A stretch of DNA of 64,000 bases. It comes from Microthrixaceae bacterium. Its GTDB lineage: Bacteria; Actinomycetota; Acidimicrobiia; Acidimicrobiales; Poriferisodalaceae. Under the pieces are notes generated by a model. It saw only the letters and a program-made list of their open reading frames with translations, searched no databases and was not told the origin of the DNA. The translations under genes were made by a program, and so were the position numbers. Below, one piece after another: positions 31,799 to 41,092 of the stretch. Location of the stretch: assembly GCA_011523825.1 (NCBI GenBank), contig WTFX01000026.1:268321-332320 (forward strand), read 5' to 3'. Position 1 is the stretch's first letter, and each line of letters starts with the position of its first letter.

Positions 31799-32194
31799 GT
31801 GAACCAGCAGCAGCCGGCCCGGCGCGGGCGCCGCAGGGAGCGCAAGAACGTCGGCGACGGCGTGGCGCACATCAAGAGCTCGTTCAACAACACGATCATC
31901 ACCTTCACCGACCTGCAGGGCAACGTGGTGTCGTGGGCCTCGGCCGGGAATGCCGGTTTCAAGGGCTCCCGCAAGTCGACGCCGTTCGCCGCGCAGCAGG
32001 CCGCCGAGCAGGCCTCCGAGCGCGCCATGGAGCATGGCGTGCGCCGGGTGCATGTGCACGTGAAGGGTCCCGGCTCGGGCCGCGAGACCGCTATCCGCTC
32101 TATCCAGAATTCCGGCATCGAGATCAAGGGCATCCGCGACATGACGCCGGTGCCGCACAACGGCTGCCGCCCCCCGAAGCGACGGAGGGTCTGA
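31799..32194 (+). CDS. rpsK: 30S ribosomal protein S11 (uS11)
   Basis: 131 residues, standard. uS11 lies on the 30S platform beside mRNA and the Shine-Dalgarno helix. Conserved: [50 protein letters not shown] and [20 protein letters not shown]. The GTG at 31799 ([15 protein letters not shown] follows) is chosen because ACAGGAGCGG lies just upstream and the N-terminus then has the family length. The open frame upstream shadows rpsM. Confidence 0.95.
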   Translation: MNQQQPARRGRRRERKNVGDGVAHIKSSFNNTIITFTDLQGNVVSWASAGNAGFKGSRKSTPFAAQQAAEQASERAMEHGVRRVHVHVKGPGSGRETAIRSIQNSGIEIKGIRDMTPVPHNGCRPPKRRRV

Positions 32195-32195
32195 G

Positions 32196-32813
32196 ATGTC
32201 GCGCTACACCGGTCCCAAGGCGCGCGTCTCGCGGCGGCTCAACACCAACATCTGGGGCACCGAGGGCGAGACGAAGGCGCTCGACCGGCGCCCCTACCCG
32301 CCTGGCGAGCACGGCCGCGGCCGGCGACGCAGCCAGAACTCGGAGTTCTTGCTGCAGCTGCAGGAGAAGCAGAAGTGCCGCTTCACCTACGGGATGACCG
32401 AGCGGCAGTTCCGCAACGCCTACGAAGAGGCTGCCCGTCAGCGCGGGGTCACCGGCGAGAACCTGCTGCGGCTGCTCGAGCTGCGGTTGGACAACATCGT
32501 CTACCGGGCCGGTTGGGCGGCGACTCGCCCGCAGGCTCGCCAATTCGTGAGCCATGGCCACATCGACGTCAACGGACGCCGGGTGAACATTCCCAGCTTC
32601 CGGGCTCGCAAGGACGACGTGGTCGAATTGCGGACGAAGGCCCGCGAGATCGTCACCATTCGCTGGAATCTCGACGTGCTGGACCGCACTCCGCCTGCGT
32701 GGCTGGAGGCGAGCGACGGCGGCCAGCGGGTCACCGTGCGCGAGCTGCCGATCCGATCCCAGATCGAGATTCCGGTTCGCGAGCAGCTCATCGTCGAGCT
32801 CTACAGCAAATAG
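32196..32813 (+). CDS. rpsD: 30S ribosomal protein S4 (uS4, zinc-free form)
   Basis: 205 residues, standard. uS4 nucleates 30S assembly and guards decoding fidelity. It begins MSRYTGPKARVSRRLNTNIW and lacks the N-terminal zinc cysteines (C- form); the only cysteine near there is in EKQKCRFTYGMTERQF. The S4 RNA-binding domain is typical (LELRLDNIVYRAGWAATRPQ, ARQFVSHGHIDVNGRRVNIP). It follows rpsK by one base. Confidence 0.97.
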   Translation: MSRYTGPKARVSRRLNTNIWGTEGETKALDRRPYPPGEHGRGRRRSQNSEFLLQLQEKQKCRFTYGMTERQFRNAYEEAARQRGVTGENLLRLLELRLDNIVYRAGWAATRPQARQFVSHGHIDVNGRRVNIPSFRARKDDVVELRTKAREIVTIRWNLDVLDRTPPAWLEASDGGQRVTVRELPIRSQIEIPVREQLIVELYSK

Positions 32814-32848
32814 TCCTGTCAACATCTGCCGCCCACGAAGGGGTGAAC

Positions 32849-33880
32849 GTGTCCATCTCCGACACCTTGGTCATGCACCGACCGACGATCGACATCCTCG
32901 GCGAGCCTGAGGGCAACCGGCAGCGCTTTGCCATCGGCCCGCTGGAGCCCGGCTTCGGGCATACGCTGGGCAACTCGCTGCGCCGCACGCTGCTGTCGTC
33001 GATTCCCGGCGCAGCAATCACCCAGGTGCGTTTCGACGACGCGCTGCACGAGTTCACGACCATCGAAGGCGTCGTCGAAGACGTCACCGACATCATCCTG
33101 AATCTCAAGGACGTGGTGCTGAGGTGTCACACCGACGAGCCCGTGGCGGTGCGCCTCGACGAGCGGGGCGTGGGCCCGGTGCTGGCGGGACACGTGGACT
33201 GGGGCATTGACGTCGAGTGCCTGACACCCGACCTGCACATCGCGACGCTCGGCGAGGGTGCCCGCCTGGCGATGGACCTCACGGTTGAGCGTGGCTGGGG
33301 CTATGCGGCGCCTGAGAGCGAGCGTGCAGGCAGCACGATCGGCGTGATCCTCGTGGATGCGCTGTTCAGCCCGGTGCGGCGTGTGGCGGTGGAAGTCGAG
33401 CCGGTGCGCGTCGAGCAGTCCACTGATTTCGACCGGCTTGTGCTCGACATCGAGACCGATGGCGCGATGACTCCGCGCGAAGCGCTGTCCTCGGCGGGCG
33501 ACACGCTGTGCCGGCTGATGCTCATGATCGCCGAACTGTCGCCGGAGCCCCTGGGTCTCGACATTGCCGAAGTGGCGGTCAGCGGCGGCCGGACCAGCGA
33601 TCTCGAACGTCCCATCGAAGACTTGGGCCTGTCCGAGCGCGCCCGCAACTGCCTCAAACGAGCGCAGTTCAATACCATCGGCGAGCTGCTCGATCAGTCG
33701 GTGGAAGAACTCATGACCGTTCCGAACTTCGGCCAGAAGTCGCTCGACGAGGTCATCGAGAAGCTCGACGAACGGGGTCTGGCGCTGCGTGGCATGAGCC
33801 CGTCGTCTGAGTCTGAGGGCGAAGACGAAGGCGAAGGCGATGCCGATGCCGAGCAGGCCACCCCGGCGGCGGTCAGCTGA
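32849..33880 (+). CDS. rpoA: RNA polymerase alpha subunit
   Basis: 343 residues. The N-terminal dimerisation domain (about 15-230) contains [20 protein letters not shown] and the ERGWGY loop. The C-terminal domain (about 245-315), which contacts UP elements and activators, has [20 protein letters not shown] and [20 protein letters not shown] strongly acidic tail follows ([17 protein letters not shown]). Two GTG starts are possible; 32849 is favoured because AAGGGG lies about 6 bp upstream, and 32843 would add two residues. It follows rpsD by 35 bp and precedes rplQ by 2 bp. Confidence 0.96.
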   Translation: MSISDTLVMHRPTIDILGEPEGNRQRFAIGPLEPGFGHTLGNSLRRTLLSSIPGAAITQVRFDDALHEFTTIEGVVEDVTDIILNLKDVVLRCHTDEPVAVRLDERGVGPVLAGHVDWGIDVECLTPDLHIATLGEGARLAMDLTVERGWGYAAPESERAGSTIGVILVDALFSPVRRVAVEVEPVRVEQSTDFDRLVLDIETDGAMTPREALSSAGDTLCRLMLMIAELSPEPLGLDIAEVAVSGGRTSDLERPIEDLGLSERARNCLKRAQFNTIGELLDQSVEELMTVPNFGQKSLDEVIEKLDERGLALRGMSPSSESEGEDEGEGDADAEQATPAAVS

Positions 33881-33882
33881 TC

Positions 33883-34236
33883 ATGCCCACGCCGACGAAG
33901 GGCCGACGCCTCGGCGGCAGCGCCAGTCACCAACGCTCCATGCTGGCCAACCTGGCGGCGTCGTTGTTCGCTGCAGAAGCCATCGAGACCACCGAGGCCA
34001 AAGCCAAGGCGCTGCGGCCATATGCCGAGAAACTCATCACGAAAGCGCGCAAGGGCGGGTTGGCGCGGCATCGCCAGATCATCGCCAGCCTCAATGGCGA
34101 CCAGGAGATGGCCCAGAAGCTCATCGACGAGATCGGCCCTCGCTATGAGGGACGTCCGGGCGGCTACACGCGCATCTTGAAGCTCGGACCGCGCCGGGGC
34201 GACAACGCCCCCATGGCGCTCATCGAGCTGGTCTGA
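33883..34236 (+). CDS. rplQ: 50S ribosomal protein L17 (bL17)
   Basis: 117 residues, standard. bL17 lies near the tunnel exit. It begins [20 protein letters not shown] and has [39 protein letters not shown] and [20 protein letters not shown]. It closes the alpha block. truA, often next, is instead on the opposite strand about 7 kb away. Confidence 0.97.
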   Translation: MPTPTKGRRLGGSASHQRSMLANLAASLFAAEAIETTEAKAKALRPYAEKLITKARKGGLARHRQIIASLNGDQEMAQKLIDEIGPRYEGRPGGYTRILKLGPRRGDNAPMALIELV

Positions 34237-34255
34237 CTCCACGCGTGTTCAGCAC

Positions 34256-34957
34256 ATGAGCACTGACTCGTTGAGCGCGGGGGTGCTCGACGCTCTGCGG
34301 GAGCTGGACACCCCGACCGTCTGCAATGCGCTCGAGATCGTCGCGCCGCACCGCCGCGCCTACGGCTACACCACCTCCCCGCTGGTCTGTCCCGACCCGG
34401 ACACCGTGATGGTCGGCTATGCCCGCACCGCCACCATCCGAGCCAATGCGCCATCGGGTCGATCCGGCGACGACGACTTGGCGACGCGGGTCGGCTACTA
34501 CCGGCACATGGCCGAAGGCCCGCAGCCCACGATCACGGTGATCGAGGACATCGACGCTTCGCCCGGCTACGGCGCCTGGTGGGGCGAGGTGAACAGCAGC
34601 ATCCATGCCGGTCTGGGCTCCCTCGGCGTCATCACCAACGGCTCGATCCGTGACCTGGCCGAGTGGGCGCCGGGTTTCGGCGCTCTCGCCGGCTCCATCG
34701 GCCCCTCGCATGCGTGGGTGCATGTCGTGGAGTACGCGGTACCGGTCACGGTGCATGGCATGTCGGTGCGTCCCGGCGACCTCATTCACGCCGACCGTCA
34801 CGGTGCGGTCGTGGTGCCTGCCGATGCAGCGGCCGACGTTCCCGCAGCGGCTGCCAAGATCGCTGCTGCCGAGCGTGTGCTCATCGACGCCGCCCGCAGC
34901 GAGGACTTCTCCATCGATCGGCTGACCGCGCTGCTCGACCCCGAGGGCGATCACTAG
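34256..34957 (+). CDS. RraA-like family protein
   Basis: 233 residues. The RraA-like fold covers regulators of RNase E and class II 4-hydroxy-4-methyl-2-oxoglutarate/oxaloacetate aldolases. Motifs: DTPTVCNALE near the N-terminus, WGEVNSSIHAGLGSLGVITN, GSIRDLAEW and RPGDLIHADRHGAVVVPADA, the segment that shapes the metal and substrate site. It lies 19 bp after rplQ on the same strand and could be read through from the ribosomal operon. Whether it is an aldolase or something else is not clear; an RNase E role is less likely for this divergent form. Confidence 0.8.
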   Translation: MSTDSLSAGVLDALRELDTPTVCNALEIVAPHRRAYGYTTSPLVCPDPDTVMVGYARTATIRANAPSGRSGDDDLATRVGYYRHMAEGPQPTITVIEDIDASPGYGAWWGEVNSSIHAGLGSLGVITNGSIRDLAEWAPGFGALAGSIGPSHAWVHVVEYAVPVTVHGMSVRPGDLIHADRHGAVVVPADAAADVPAAAAKIAAAERVLIDAARSEDFSIDRLTALLDPEGDH

Positions 34958-35020
34958 TCCGTCTGAGAGGCCGCGTGTCCGCCGGGCAGCAAGGTGCGAT
35001 GTGCGAGCGCGACGGTTGAG

Positions 35021-35959
35021 TCAGCGCAGGAGCGCTGCATTGCGACGCAGCGCGCTCCGCGCTTCCGCGTAGCGGTCGGCGAGGCGTTGCCCCACGCGGC
35101 CGATCCGTTCGATCAGCACCATGAGCCGTTCGCGAGCCGCCTCGGCGATGCCTGAAAGTTCTGTCAGCCCCGGCAGATTCCAATCGCGGAGCACCACCGG
35201 CTGCAGGATCTGGTCGTGATGGATGGCCAGGTCGTAGATGCCGGCCTCGGCGATGATGCGCGAGTGGGCGTCGAAGTCGGTGATGCCCACCCCCGGCATG
35301 GCGAAATCCTGCACTTGGTTCGCGATGGCCACGACCGCACCGGACGGGTCGATCTCGACGGCGGCGCTCATCACGTCCCGGTAGAACAGGAAGTGCAGGT
35401 TCTCATCGAAGGCGACCCTCCGCATGATGGCTTTGCCGGCGGGGTCGTCGATGTGGCGCCCGGTGTTGAAGTGAGCGATGCGGGTGGCCAACTCCTGCAG
35501 CGTCACGTAGGCGAGACCCTCGAGCAGGCTCGGGGGCTGGGGTACCTGCCCGCACTGCACTTGCGCCATGCGGGCCCGCTCCAGTGCCACGGGGTCGAGG
35601 GCGCGGGTGACTGACAGGTAGTCGTAGATGACCCGGCCATGCCGTCCTTCTTCAGCCGTCCATCGGCGCACCCATTCGCCCCACGCCCCCTCACGGCCGA
35701 ACAGCCGCTCGCTGTCACGGAAGTAGTACGGGAGGTTCTCCTCGGTGAGCACGTTCACGAACAGGGCGCTGCGAGCCTCAGGGGTGAGATTGGCCTCCTC
35801 GGGTGACCATTCGTAGTCGGGCGCGAAATCCTCGCCCCGGCTCCAGGGCACGAGCGCGTGGGGGTGCCATTCCTTGGTCTGCCGAAGATGGCGCGCGAGA
35901 AGTCGCTCGACCTCTGGCTCCAGATCGGCGAGCGTCCGGGCATCAGCCTCTACCGGCAT
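35021..35959 (-). CDS. Acyl-ACP desaturase (ferritin-like di-iron)
   Basis: 312 residues from the ATG at 35959. Soluble di-iron desaturases introduce a double bond into acyl-ACP. The ligand motifs are visible: TEENLPYYFRDSE (first glutamate), TAEEGRHGRVIYDYL (EEXRH), and VAFDENLHFLFYRDV (second DENLH). The frame opens at 36031, but the first 24 codons do not resemble the family and a TAGGCT -10 box lies at 35994-35989, between the two ATGs, so the shorter form is preferred. It is convergent with the RraA-like gene. It likely serves membrane unsaturated-fatty-acid synthesis. Confidence 0.85.
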   Translation of the reverse strand: MPVEADARTLADLEPEVERLLARHLRQTKEWHPHALVPWSRGEDFAPDYEWSPEEANLTPEARSALFVNVLTEENLPYYFRDSERLFGREGAWGEWVRRWTAEEGRHGRVIYDYLSVTRALDPVALERARMAQVQCGQVPQPPSLLEGLAYVTLQELATRIAHFNTGRHIDDPAGKAIMRRVAFDENLHFLFYRDVMSAAVEIDPSGAVVAIANQVQDFAMPGVGITDFDAHSRIIAEAGIYDLAIHHDQILQPVVLRDWNLPGLTELSGIAEAARERLMVLIERIGRVGQRLADRYAEARSALRRNAALLR

Positions 35960-35988
35960 CGGGCACCGCCAATCACCATGCGGGGCCG

Positions 35989-35994
35989 AGCCTA
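35989..35994 (-). promoter_or_regulatory. Possible -10 box TAGGCT for the acyl-ACP desaturase
   Basis: TAGGCT on the minus strand, about 30 bp before the ATG at 35959. The box type recurs in this window. No good -35 was found. Confidence 0.35.
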
Positions 35995-36081
35995 ATGACG
36001 AAATCCCCCCGTTCAGGACGTGCTGAGCCATGAGGATCTCGCGCCGATGTCAACCGTCTGCCGCAATGGGCGATCGCGGTG

Positions 36082-36417
36082 TCAGGAGCTGGTGCGCACG
36101 CCGAGGGCCCGCTCGAGGTTGACGAGGTACTCGGCGAAGGCGTCTCGCCCCGCCGGGGTGGCTTCTACCCAAGTCCGCGGCTTGGCGCCCTGGAACTCCT
36201 TGGTGATTGCGATGTAGTCCGCGTCTTCGAGCTTCCGCAGGTGCGTCGTGAGATTGCCCGGTGTCAAGCCCAGATGCTTCTGCACGAATCCGTAGGCCAG
36301 GCGGTCGTGGCTCGCCAGCGAAACGAGCAACGACATGATCCGCAACCGCGTCGGCTGGTGGATGGTCTCGTCCAAGTCGATCTCGCCGCCGCCCGGTACG
36401 CCGTCGGCGATCACCAT
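36082..36417 (-). CDS. Winged-helix transcriptional regulator
   Basis: 111 residues, a single winged-helix domain of the MarR/ArsR-like type that often regulates a membrane partner. It begins MVIADGVPGGGEIDLDETIH, then QPTRLRIMSLLVSLASHDRL, the recognition helix region GLTPGNLTTHLRKLEDADYI and the wing KEFQGAKPRTWVEATPAGRD. The ATG at 36417 overlaps the end of the upstream membrane-protein gene by 7 bp, so the two form one operon. It probably binds the palindrome at the operon promoter (37065-37076) and represses itself. Its ligand is unknown. Confidence 0.85.
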   Translation of the reverse strand: MVIADGVPGGGEIDLDETIHQPTRLRIMSLLVSLASHDRLAYGFVQKHLGLTPGNLTTHLRKLEDADYIAITKEFQGAKPRTWVEATPAGRDAFAEYLVNLERALGVRTSS

Positions 36418-37043
36418 TCGCCCGTCCTGCGCACCCACGCGGCAATCGTCGCCAGCAGCACGAGCATTGCGATTCCCGATACCGCTGGGGCGACGTCGTC
36501 GAAGACATAGTGCGGCACATAGAAGGCCACGGCCATGCCCACGCCGAAGACGGCGATCACGGTTCGGTTCAGGATTCCGAAGAGCACGTACCCCAGCGCG
36601 AAGACTCCCAGCAGGACGAACGGGATCTTCTCGGCGCCGGATTCGTTCCACAGGCCTGCTGCACCAGGCAGCATCCCTGCTGCAACGATGACCGTCATCC
36701 AGTAGGCGAACACCCGGATCCCGGCGCTCTGCATGGTGCGCCCCGGCGAGAGCGCGTTGCCGGCGCGAGTACCGATGACCATGCTCCCGATCACGCCGGG
36801 GAAGGTGATGATTGCCCACAGCGGGCCGGGGTACCACGGGTTGTCGTCGGCGAAGTCCGCAGCGAAGGTCGCCACGGCGTACTGCGCCAGGTAGGCGATC
36901 GAGATGATCCCCGCCCACATCAGCAGGATCGCCGTGCTGCCCGCGGTGTAGAAGGCGCTGCGCGCGCTGTGCACGGTGGCGTGAACGGTTTCCCATCCCT
37001 CGTCGGGGCTCAGCACGGCAGTGTCGTCACGGTCTTGCACCAT
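36411..37043 (-). CDS. Multi-pass membrane protein paired with the regulator
   Basis: 210 residues, function not recognised. Hydrophobic segments are visible at about 37-57 (AILLMWAGIISIAYLAQYAV), 75-92 (LWAIITFPGVIGSMVIG), 107-125 (VFAYWMTVIVAAGMLPGAAG), 137-152 (FVLLGVFALGYVLFGI), 158-172 (VIAVFGVGMAVAFYV) and 183-200. The ATG at 37043 is chosen over 37082 because GAGGAGG lies just upstream. It is the first gene of the operon with the winged-helix regulator. Such pairs often respond to membrane or drug stress, but nothing in the sequence decides this. Confidence 0.8.
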   Translation of the reverse strand: MVQDRDDTAVLSPDEGWETVHATVHSARSAFYTAGSTAILLMWAGIISIAYLAQYAVATFAADFADDNPWYPGPLWAIITFPGVIGSMVIGTRAGNALSPGRTMQSAGIRVFAYWMTVIVAAGMLPGAAGLWNESGAEKIPFVLLGVFALGYVLFGILNRTVIAVFGVGMAVAFYVPHYVFDDVAPAVSGIAMLVLLATIAAWVRRTGEW

Positions 37044-37064
37044 AGGAGCCTCCTCGTTGTGTTG

Positions 37065-37101
37065 CAAACTAGTTTGTATCACAAACTATCAACATGTGCA
37101 A
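37065..37101 (-). promoter_or_regulatory. Promoter with overlapping operator of the membrane protein-regulator operon
   Basis: On the minus strand TTGCAC (37101-37096), a 17 bp spacer and TACAAA (37078-37073) form a good promoter. A perfect 12 bp palindrome, CAAACTAGTTTG (37065-37076), covers the -10 box and predicted start, and a further TAGTTTGTG half-site lies in the spacer. This is the expected layout for autorepression by the winged-helix protein. Confidence 0.65.
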
Positions 37102-37153
37102 GCCAGTGCAACAGGGATTCCGATCCCCAGCGAAACAGTCGATGCCGACGGGG

Positions 37154-37771
37154 CTAGGCGTGCGCGCGCAGGGCTGCGGCGTAGTTGGCCGAGGCGAATT
37201 CCCAGTTGATCAGGTGCTCGACGAACGCATCCACGTACGCGGCCCGGGCGTTCTGATAGTCGAGGTAGTAGGCGTGCTCCCACACGTCGATCACCAGCAG
37301 CGGCGTCAGGCCGTCAGTCACGGGTGTCTGGGCATCGTCGGTCTGGATGATCCGCAACGAGCCCCCTCCGTTGCCGCCGGAACCGTCAAACACCAGCCAG
37401 CCCCAGCCCGAAGCGAAGTTCCCCACCGCCCCGGCGGCGAACTCGGCCCGGAAGGTGTCGACGCTGTCGAAGCTCGCGGCCAGTGCTGCGGCGAGATCGC
37501 TGTCGGGCTCACCGCCGCCGGGGGACATGGACTGCCAGTAGAAGTTGTGATTCCACGTCTGGGCTGCTGCGTTGAACAACCCGCCCGCTGGCAGCGAGCA
37601 CACGAGGTCTTCGAGCGAGCGGCCCTCGTCGGGCGTGCCTGCAATCCTGTCGTTCACCGTCCGCACGTAGCCGGCGTGGTGCTTGCCGTAGTGGAAGCTG
37701 ATGGTGCGCTCGCTGACGTGCGGCGAGAGCGCATCGGGTGCGTACGGAAGGTCTGGCAGCTGGATCGTCAT
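37154..37771 (-). CDS. Superoxide dismutase, iron type by sequence
   Basis: 205 residues, standard. It dismutates superoxide in the cytoplasm. Metal ligands are H27 (in FHYGKHHAGY), H75 (QTWNHNFYW), D162 and H166 (DVWEHAYYLDY). The outer-sphere glutamine lies before WNH (Q71 in FNAAAQTWNHN), the position typical of Fe enzymes rather than Mn enzymes; metal use still needs assay. The ATG at 37771 fits the family N-terminus (IQLPDLPYAPDALSPHVSER). It stands alone, divergent from the M16 peptidase, with a 218 bp intergenic region. Confidence 0.95.
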   Translation of the reverse strand: MTIQLPDLPYAPDALSPHVSERTISFHYGKHHAGYVRTVNDRIAGTPDEGRSLEDLVCSLPAGGLFNAAAQTWNHNFYWQSMSPGGGEPDSDLAAALAASFDSVDTFRAEFAAGAVGNFASGWGWLVFDGSGGNGGGSLRIIQTDDAQTPVTDGLTPLLVIDVWEHAYYLDYQNARAAYVDAFVEHLINWEFASANYAAALRAHA

Positions 37772-37919
37772 CTGAGCACCACGCGGTCGAAGGCCCGGGC
37801 GAGTATGCCAGCGGAAGCCAGAACTTCGGCAGCATCGAGGAGTGCGCGGGGTCGCCGGATCAGCTAGCGGAGCAACTTCGAGCACTCGGAGTGTGCATGA
37901 GCATTCGTCATTTTTGGTG

Positions 37920-37950
37920 ATGACGCTGGCCGGGAATCCGCGAGTACCGT
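37920..37950 (+). promoter_or_regulatory. Possible promoter of the M16 lipoprotein gene
   Basis: ATGACG (37920-37925) and TACCGT (37945-37950), spacer 19 bp, about 40 bp before the start. A small CGTCAT/ATGACG hairpin with an 8 nt loop (37906-37925) covers the -35, which may be an operator. The rest of the 218 bp sodA-M16 gap shows nothing clear. Confidence 0.4.
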
Positions 37951-37989
37951 AAAGTGCCGCATGCTGCCGGCCGGAAAGCGAGTTCTTCG

Positions 37990-40900
37990 ATGAGTCCAGC
38001 CCCTTGGCGCCGACTTCTCGCACTGCTGTTTGCAGCTGCCTTGGTGGCGACAGCTTGTGCCCCCGACGACAACGACGCGATCGTTGAGCCTGATGCGGCC
38101 GACGAGGAGGTGGCAGAAGTCCACGACGACGCGGAGGCCGTCGAGACCGTCGACGAGCCCGATCCCGCAGATGAGTCTGAACCAGCGGCCGAGCCGGAAC
38201 CCGACGACGAGCCCGAGCCTGCAGATGAGGCGGTTGCCGAGCCGATTGGCGAGCCGGTTGATCTGGGCGAATTCAACGACTACGAACCCGGCGACCCGGA
38301 TCCGACCCCGCTGCCAGTCGACCCGGACGTCGTGATCGGCGAGCTTGCCAACGGCCTGACCTACTACGTGCGCTCGAACGACTCACCGGGCAAGTCGATC
38401 ATGATGCACTTGGTCGTCAATGCAGGGGCCGTGCTTGACCCCGATGGCGCAGAGGGTGCCGCTCATTTCCTGGAACACATGATGTTCAACGGAACCGAGC
38501 GCTTCTCCAAGAACGAGCTGCTCCAGGTGCTGCGCGACTTCGGCACCGATTTCGGGCCCGATCTGAACGCGTACACCAGCCCCGATGAGACCGTCTACAT
38601 CCTCGACTTCAAGCTCGACCATCCCGGCGCAATCGGCCTCGGCTTCACGGTGCTGTCCGAATGGGCATCAGCGGCCACGCTGCTGCCCGCCGATGTCGAT
38701 GCTGAGCGAGGGATCGTCCAGGACGAATACCGCCTGCGCGATGAGTCGGCGTCGGGAAGGATCTCGAATTTCCTCGACGCCATCTACTACTCGGGCACCG
38801 TCTATGAGGGCATGCTCGTCGGCGGCAGCGAGGAATCCAATGAGTCCATGACCGCGGAGGTCTTGCGCGAGTTCTACGACACCTGGTACCGCCCCGACAA
38901 CATGGCCGTGGTAGTGGTGGGCGACCTGCCCGTCTCGGAGATGGAGACGCTGGTGGAGCACTACTTCGCCGAGCTGACGCCGCGCACGCCGACGGCACCG
39001 CCGCAGCCCGACCGGTCTGCGTTCATCGCAGACTTCGTGGACGAGCCCGTGACCGATGTGGTCACGCATCCCGACCACGGCCCGATCTACATCTCGCTGG
39101 ACTGGCAGCTGCCCGCATGGCCTGAAGGCACCGTCGGGGGCGAGCGGCTGCGGTTCATGGAGAGCCTGATCGCCCGCATGCTCGACATCCGGCTGGATGC
39201 CGCTTTCCAAGCCGGGCAGCTGTCGCAGGCCACCGAGCCGCACTTCAGCGCGTTTCCCGCCGCACGCGGCCTGCGCCTGTACGGCACGAACTATCAAGGC
39301 CCCGATCTGAACCAGGCGACCACCGACTACATCTCGGTGGTGCATGGCGCGGCCCACTTCGGATTCACCGAGGCCGAGCTCGACCAAGCCGTGAGTGCGT
39401 TCCGCACCTCGCTCGAGTTCCAGCTCGAGAGCGACGAGACCCGGCAGGACCGGGAGTACTCGTTCGGCTATGCAGCGCATTATCTGAGCGGCACCGATAT
39501 CTCCTCGACCGAGGACCGCGTGGCCCGATTGAGCGCGCTGCTCGACTCGTACACGGTCGAAGAGCTCACTGCACATCTGCGCTGGCTCCTGCAGATCGCG
39601 CCGCCGCTGGTGGTGTCGATTGGACCCGACCCGGCGGATGTGCCGGCCGCGGTGGAGCTGCGTGCCGCAGTGGATGCGGCCGTTCCGCTGGCACCGCCGG
39701 AAGCTCAAGAGGCCATCGGCACGCTGATGACACGGCCGGATCCGGCTGCCTTTGCTGCCGAAGGCCCACTCGACCTGTTCGACGATGCCTATGAATGGGA
39801 GTTCCCCAACGGCGCCACCGTGGTGTTTGTGCCATCGGACATCGCCGCAGGCGAAGTGTCGGTCGTGGCGGAGAGTCTCGGCGGCTGGTCATCGCTGGCG
39901 GTCGGCGACTCGGCCCTGGTGCGTCACGCAGTCGGCGCGGTCGCTTCGAGCGGCGTCGGTGACGCGACCGCCACGCAGCTCGACGAGTACCTGGCCACGA
40001 CCACGGCGAGGGTGAGCCCATTCATTGCTCAGTATTCCGAAGGGTTCTCGGGTGGCACCGGGGCGGACGACCTCGAAGCGCTGTTCGCTCTGTTGCACCT
40101 GTACGTCACCGAGCCGCGTATCACCGAGGTGGCGACCAACGAGCAGATCCAAGCGATGCAGACGCGGCTGGCGAACGCCGAGACCTTCCCGCAGTGGATC
40201 TCCGAGCTGGCCCTGCTGGACGCGCTGTACCAGGGCAGCCCCTGGTACCAGTTCATCGCCACCCAGGATCAGATCGACGCCACCACCCCGGAGTCGCTGC
40301 TCGGCCTGTATCAGGCCCGGCTGAGCGATGTGGACGATCTCTTGGTGGCCGTTGTCGGCGACATCGACCGGGCCACAGTGGCGGACTTGGCAGCGCGCTA
40401 CATCGGCACACTGCCCGCCGGCGCCGACGACACGTTCACCGACCACAACCCGGGCTTCCCGTCGGGCGTCGAGCCCATCACGATCCCAGTCGAGGCCGAC
40501 TCGGGCTCGGCGGGTCTCGACATCGTGTTCGGTGCGCAGACAGCGCTCACCACGAAGACGCTCGTCCTCGCCGACGTGACCGCAGCGGTCATCAATGACC
40601 TGCTCGACGGCCGGGTACGAGAGCAACTCGGTGACACCTACTCGGTCGGGTCGTCGGTCTCGCCCGACGATGCCACGGGCAAATGGACGGCGCGCATCAG
40701 CGCCACCGGGCCGTCGGATGGGCTCGATACCAGTCACGCCACCATCGTGGAGATACTCACCGAGTTGATCGCCGACGGTCCCACCGATCGCGACCTGCAG
40801 CAGGCGATCTCGGTGACTCGGGACAACTACGTGCTCGAGTCGAACTCGGCGATCGTCAACCCGCTCCTGCGGCGCCATCACGCCGATGACAGCAACGTCG

Positions 40901-41019
40901 GCACGCCCGCTCAGCGACGCGCAGCGCTCGAACAGATCACGGCCGCCGATGTCCAAGAGCACATCGCGCTGTGGTTCAACCTCGACAACCGCATCGAGGT
41001 GTTCCGCTCCGAGGGCTGA
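37990..41019 (+). CDS. M16-family zinc peptidase, lipoprotein, two-domain
   Basis: 1009 residues. It resembles insulinase/pitrilysin-like proteases that degrade peptides outside or at the membrane. The N-terminus is a signal peptide with an acceptable lipobox (ATAC, C23). An acidic, proline-rich linker follows to about residue 105. The first M16 unit has the inverted zinc motif H159-FL-E162-H163 and the third ligand E239 (AERGIVQDEY), giving the classic 76-residue distance. The second half (about 600-1000) is the usual partner unit without a zinc motif. The ATG at 37990 is preferred over the GTG at 37954 because only then does the signal peptide start properly. Confidence 0.9.
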   Translation: MSPAPWRRLLALLFAAALVATACAPDDNDAIVEPDAADEEVAEVHDDAEAVETVDEPDPADESEPAAEPEPDDEPEPADEAVAEPIGEPVDLGEFNDYEPGDPDPTPLPVDPDVVIGELANGLTYYVRSNDSPGKSIMMHLVVNAGAVLDPDGAEGAAHFLEHMMFNGTERFSKNELLQVLRDFGTDFGPDLNAYTSPDETVYILDFKLDHPGAIGLGFTVLSEWASAATLLPADVDAERGIVQDEYRLRDESASGRISNFLDAIYYSGTVYEGMLVGGSEESNESMTAEVLREFYDTWYRPDNMAVVVVGDLPVSEMETLVEHYFAELTPRTPTAPPQPDRSAFIADFVDEPVTDVVTHPDHGPIYISLDWQLPAWPEGTVGGERLRFMESLIARMLDIRLDAAFQAGQLSQATEPHFSAFPAARGLRLYGTNYQGPDLNQATTDYISVVHGAAHFGFTEAELDQAVSAFRTSLEFQLESDETRQDREYSFGYAAHYLSGTDISSTEDRVARLSALLDSYTVEELTAHLRWLLQIAPPLVVSIGPDPADVPAAVELRAAVDAAVPLAPPEAQEAIGTLMTRPDPAAFAAEGPLDLFDDAYEWEFPNGATVVFVPSDIAAGEVSVVAESLGGWSSLAVGDSALVRHAVGAVASSGVGDATATQLDEYLATTTARVSPFIAQYSEGFSGGTGADDLEALFALLHLYVTEPRITEVATNEQIQAMQTRLANAETFPQWISELALLDALYQGSPWYQFIATQDQIDATTPESLLGLYQARLSDVDDLLVAVVGDIDRATVADLAARYIGTLPAGADDTFTDHNPGFPSGVEPITIPVEADSGSAGLDIVFGAQTALTTKTLVLADVTAAVINDLLDGRVREQLGDTYSVGSSVSPDDATGKWTARISATGPSDGLDTSHATIVEILTELIADGPTDRDLQQAISVTRDNYVLESNSAIVNPLLRRHHADDSNVGTPAQRRAALEQITAADVQEHIALWFNLDNRIEVFRSEG

Positions 41020-41071
41020 CCGAACAGCCGGGTAGTTGGCCGTGCGTCGGGACCTGGTCGGCAAACAGCTT

Positions 41072-41092
41072 CTGACGCGGCTGGCGCGTCAG
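41072..41092. terminator. Hairpin between converging M16 and truA genes
   Basis: CTGACGCG (41072-41079), GCTGG loop, CGCGTCAG (41085-41092): a perfect 8 bp stem. It covers the truA stop and lies 53 bp after the M16 gene, so it can serve both strands. No T-run follows. Confidence 0.5.
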
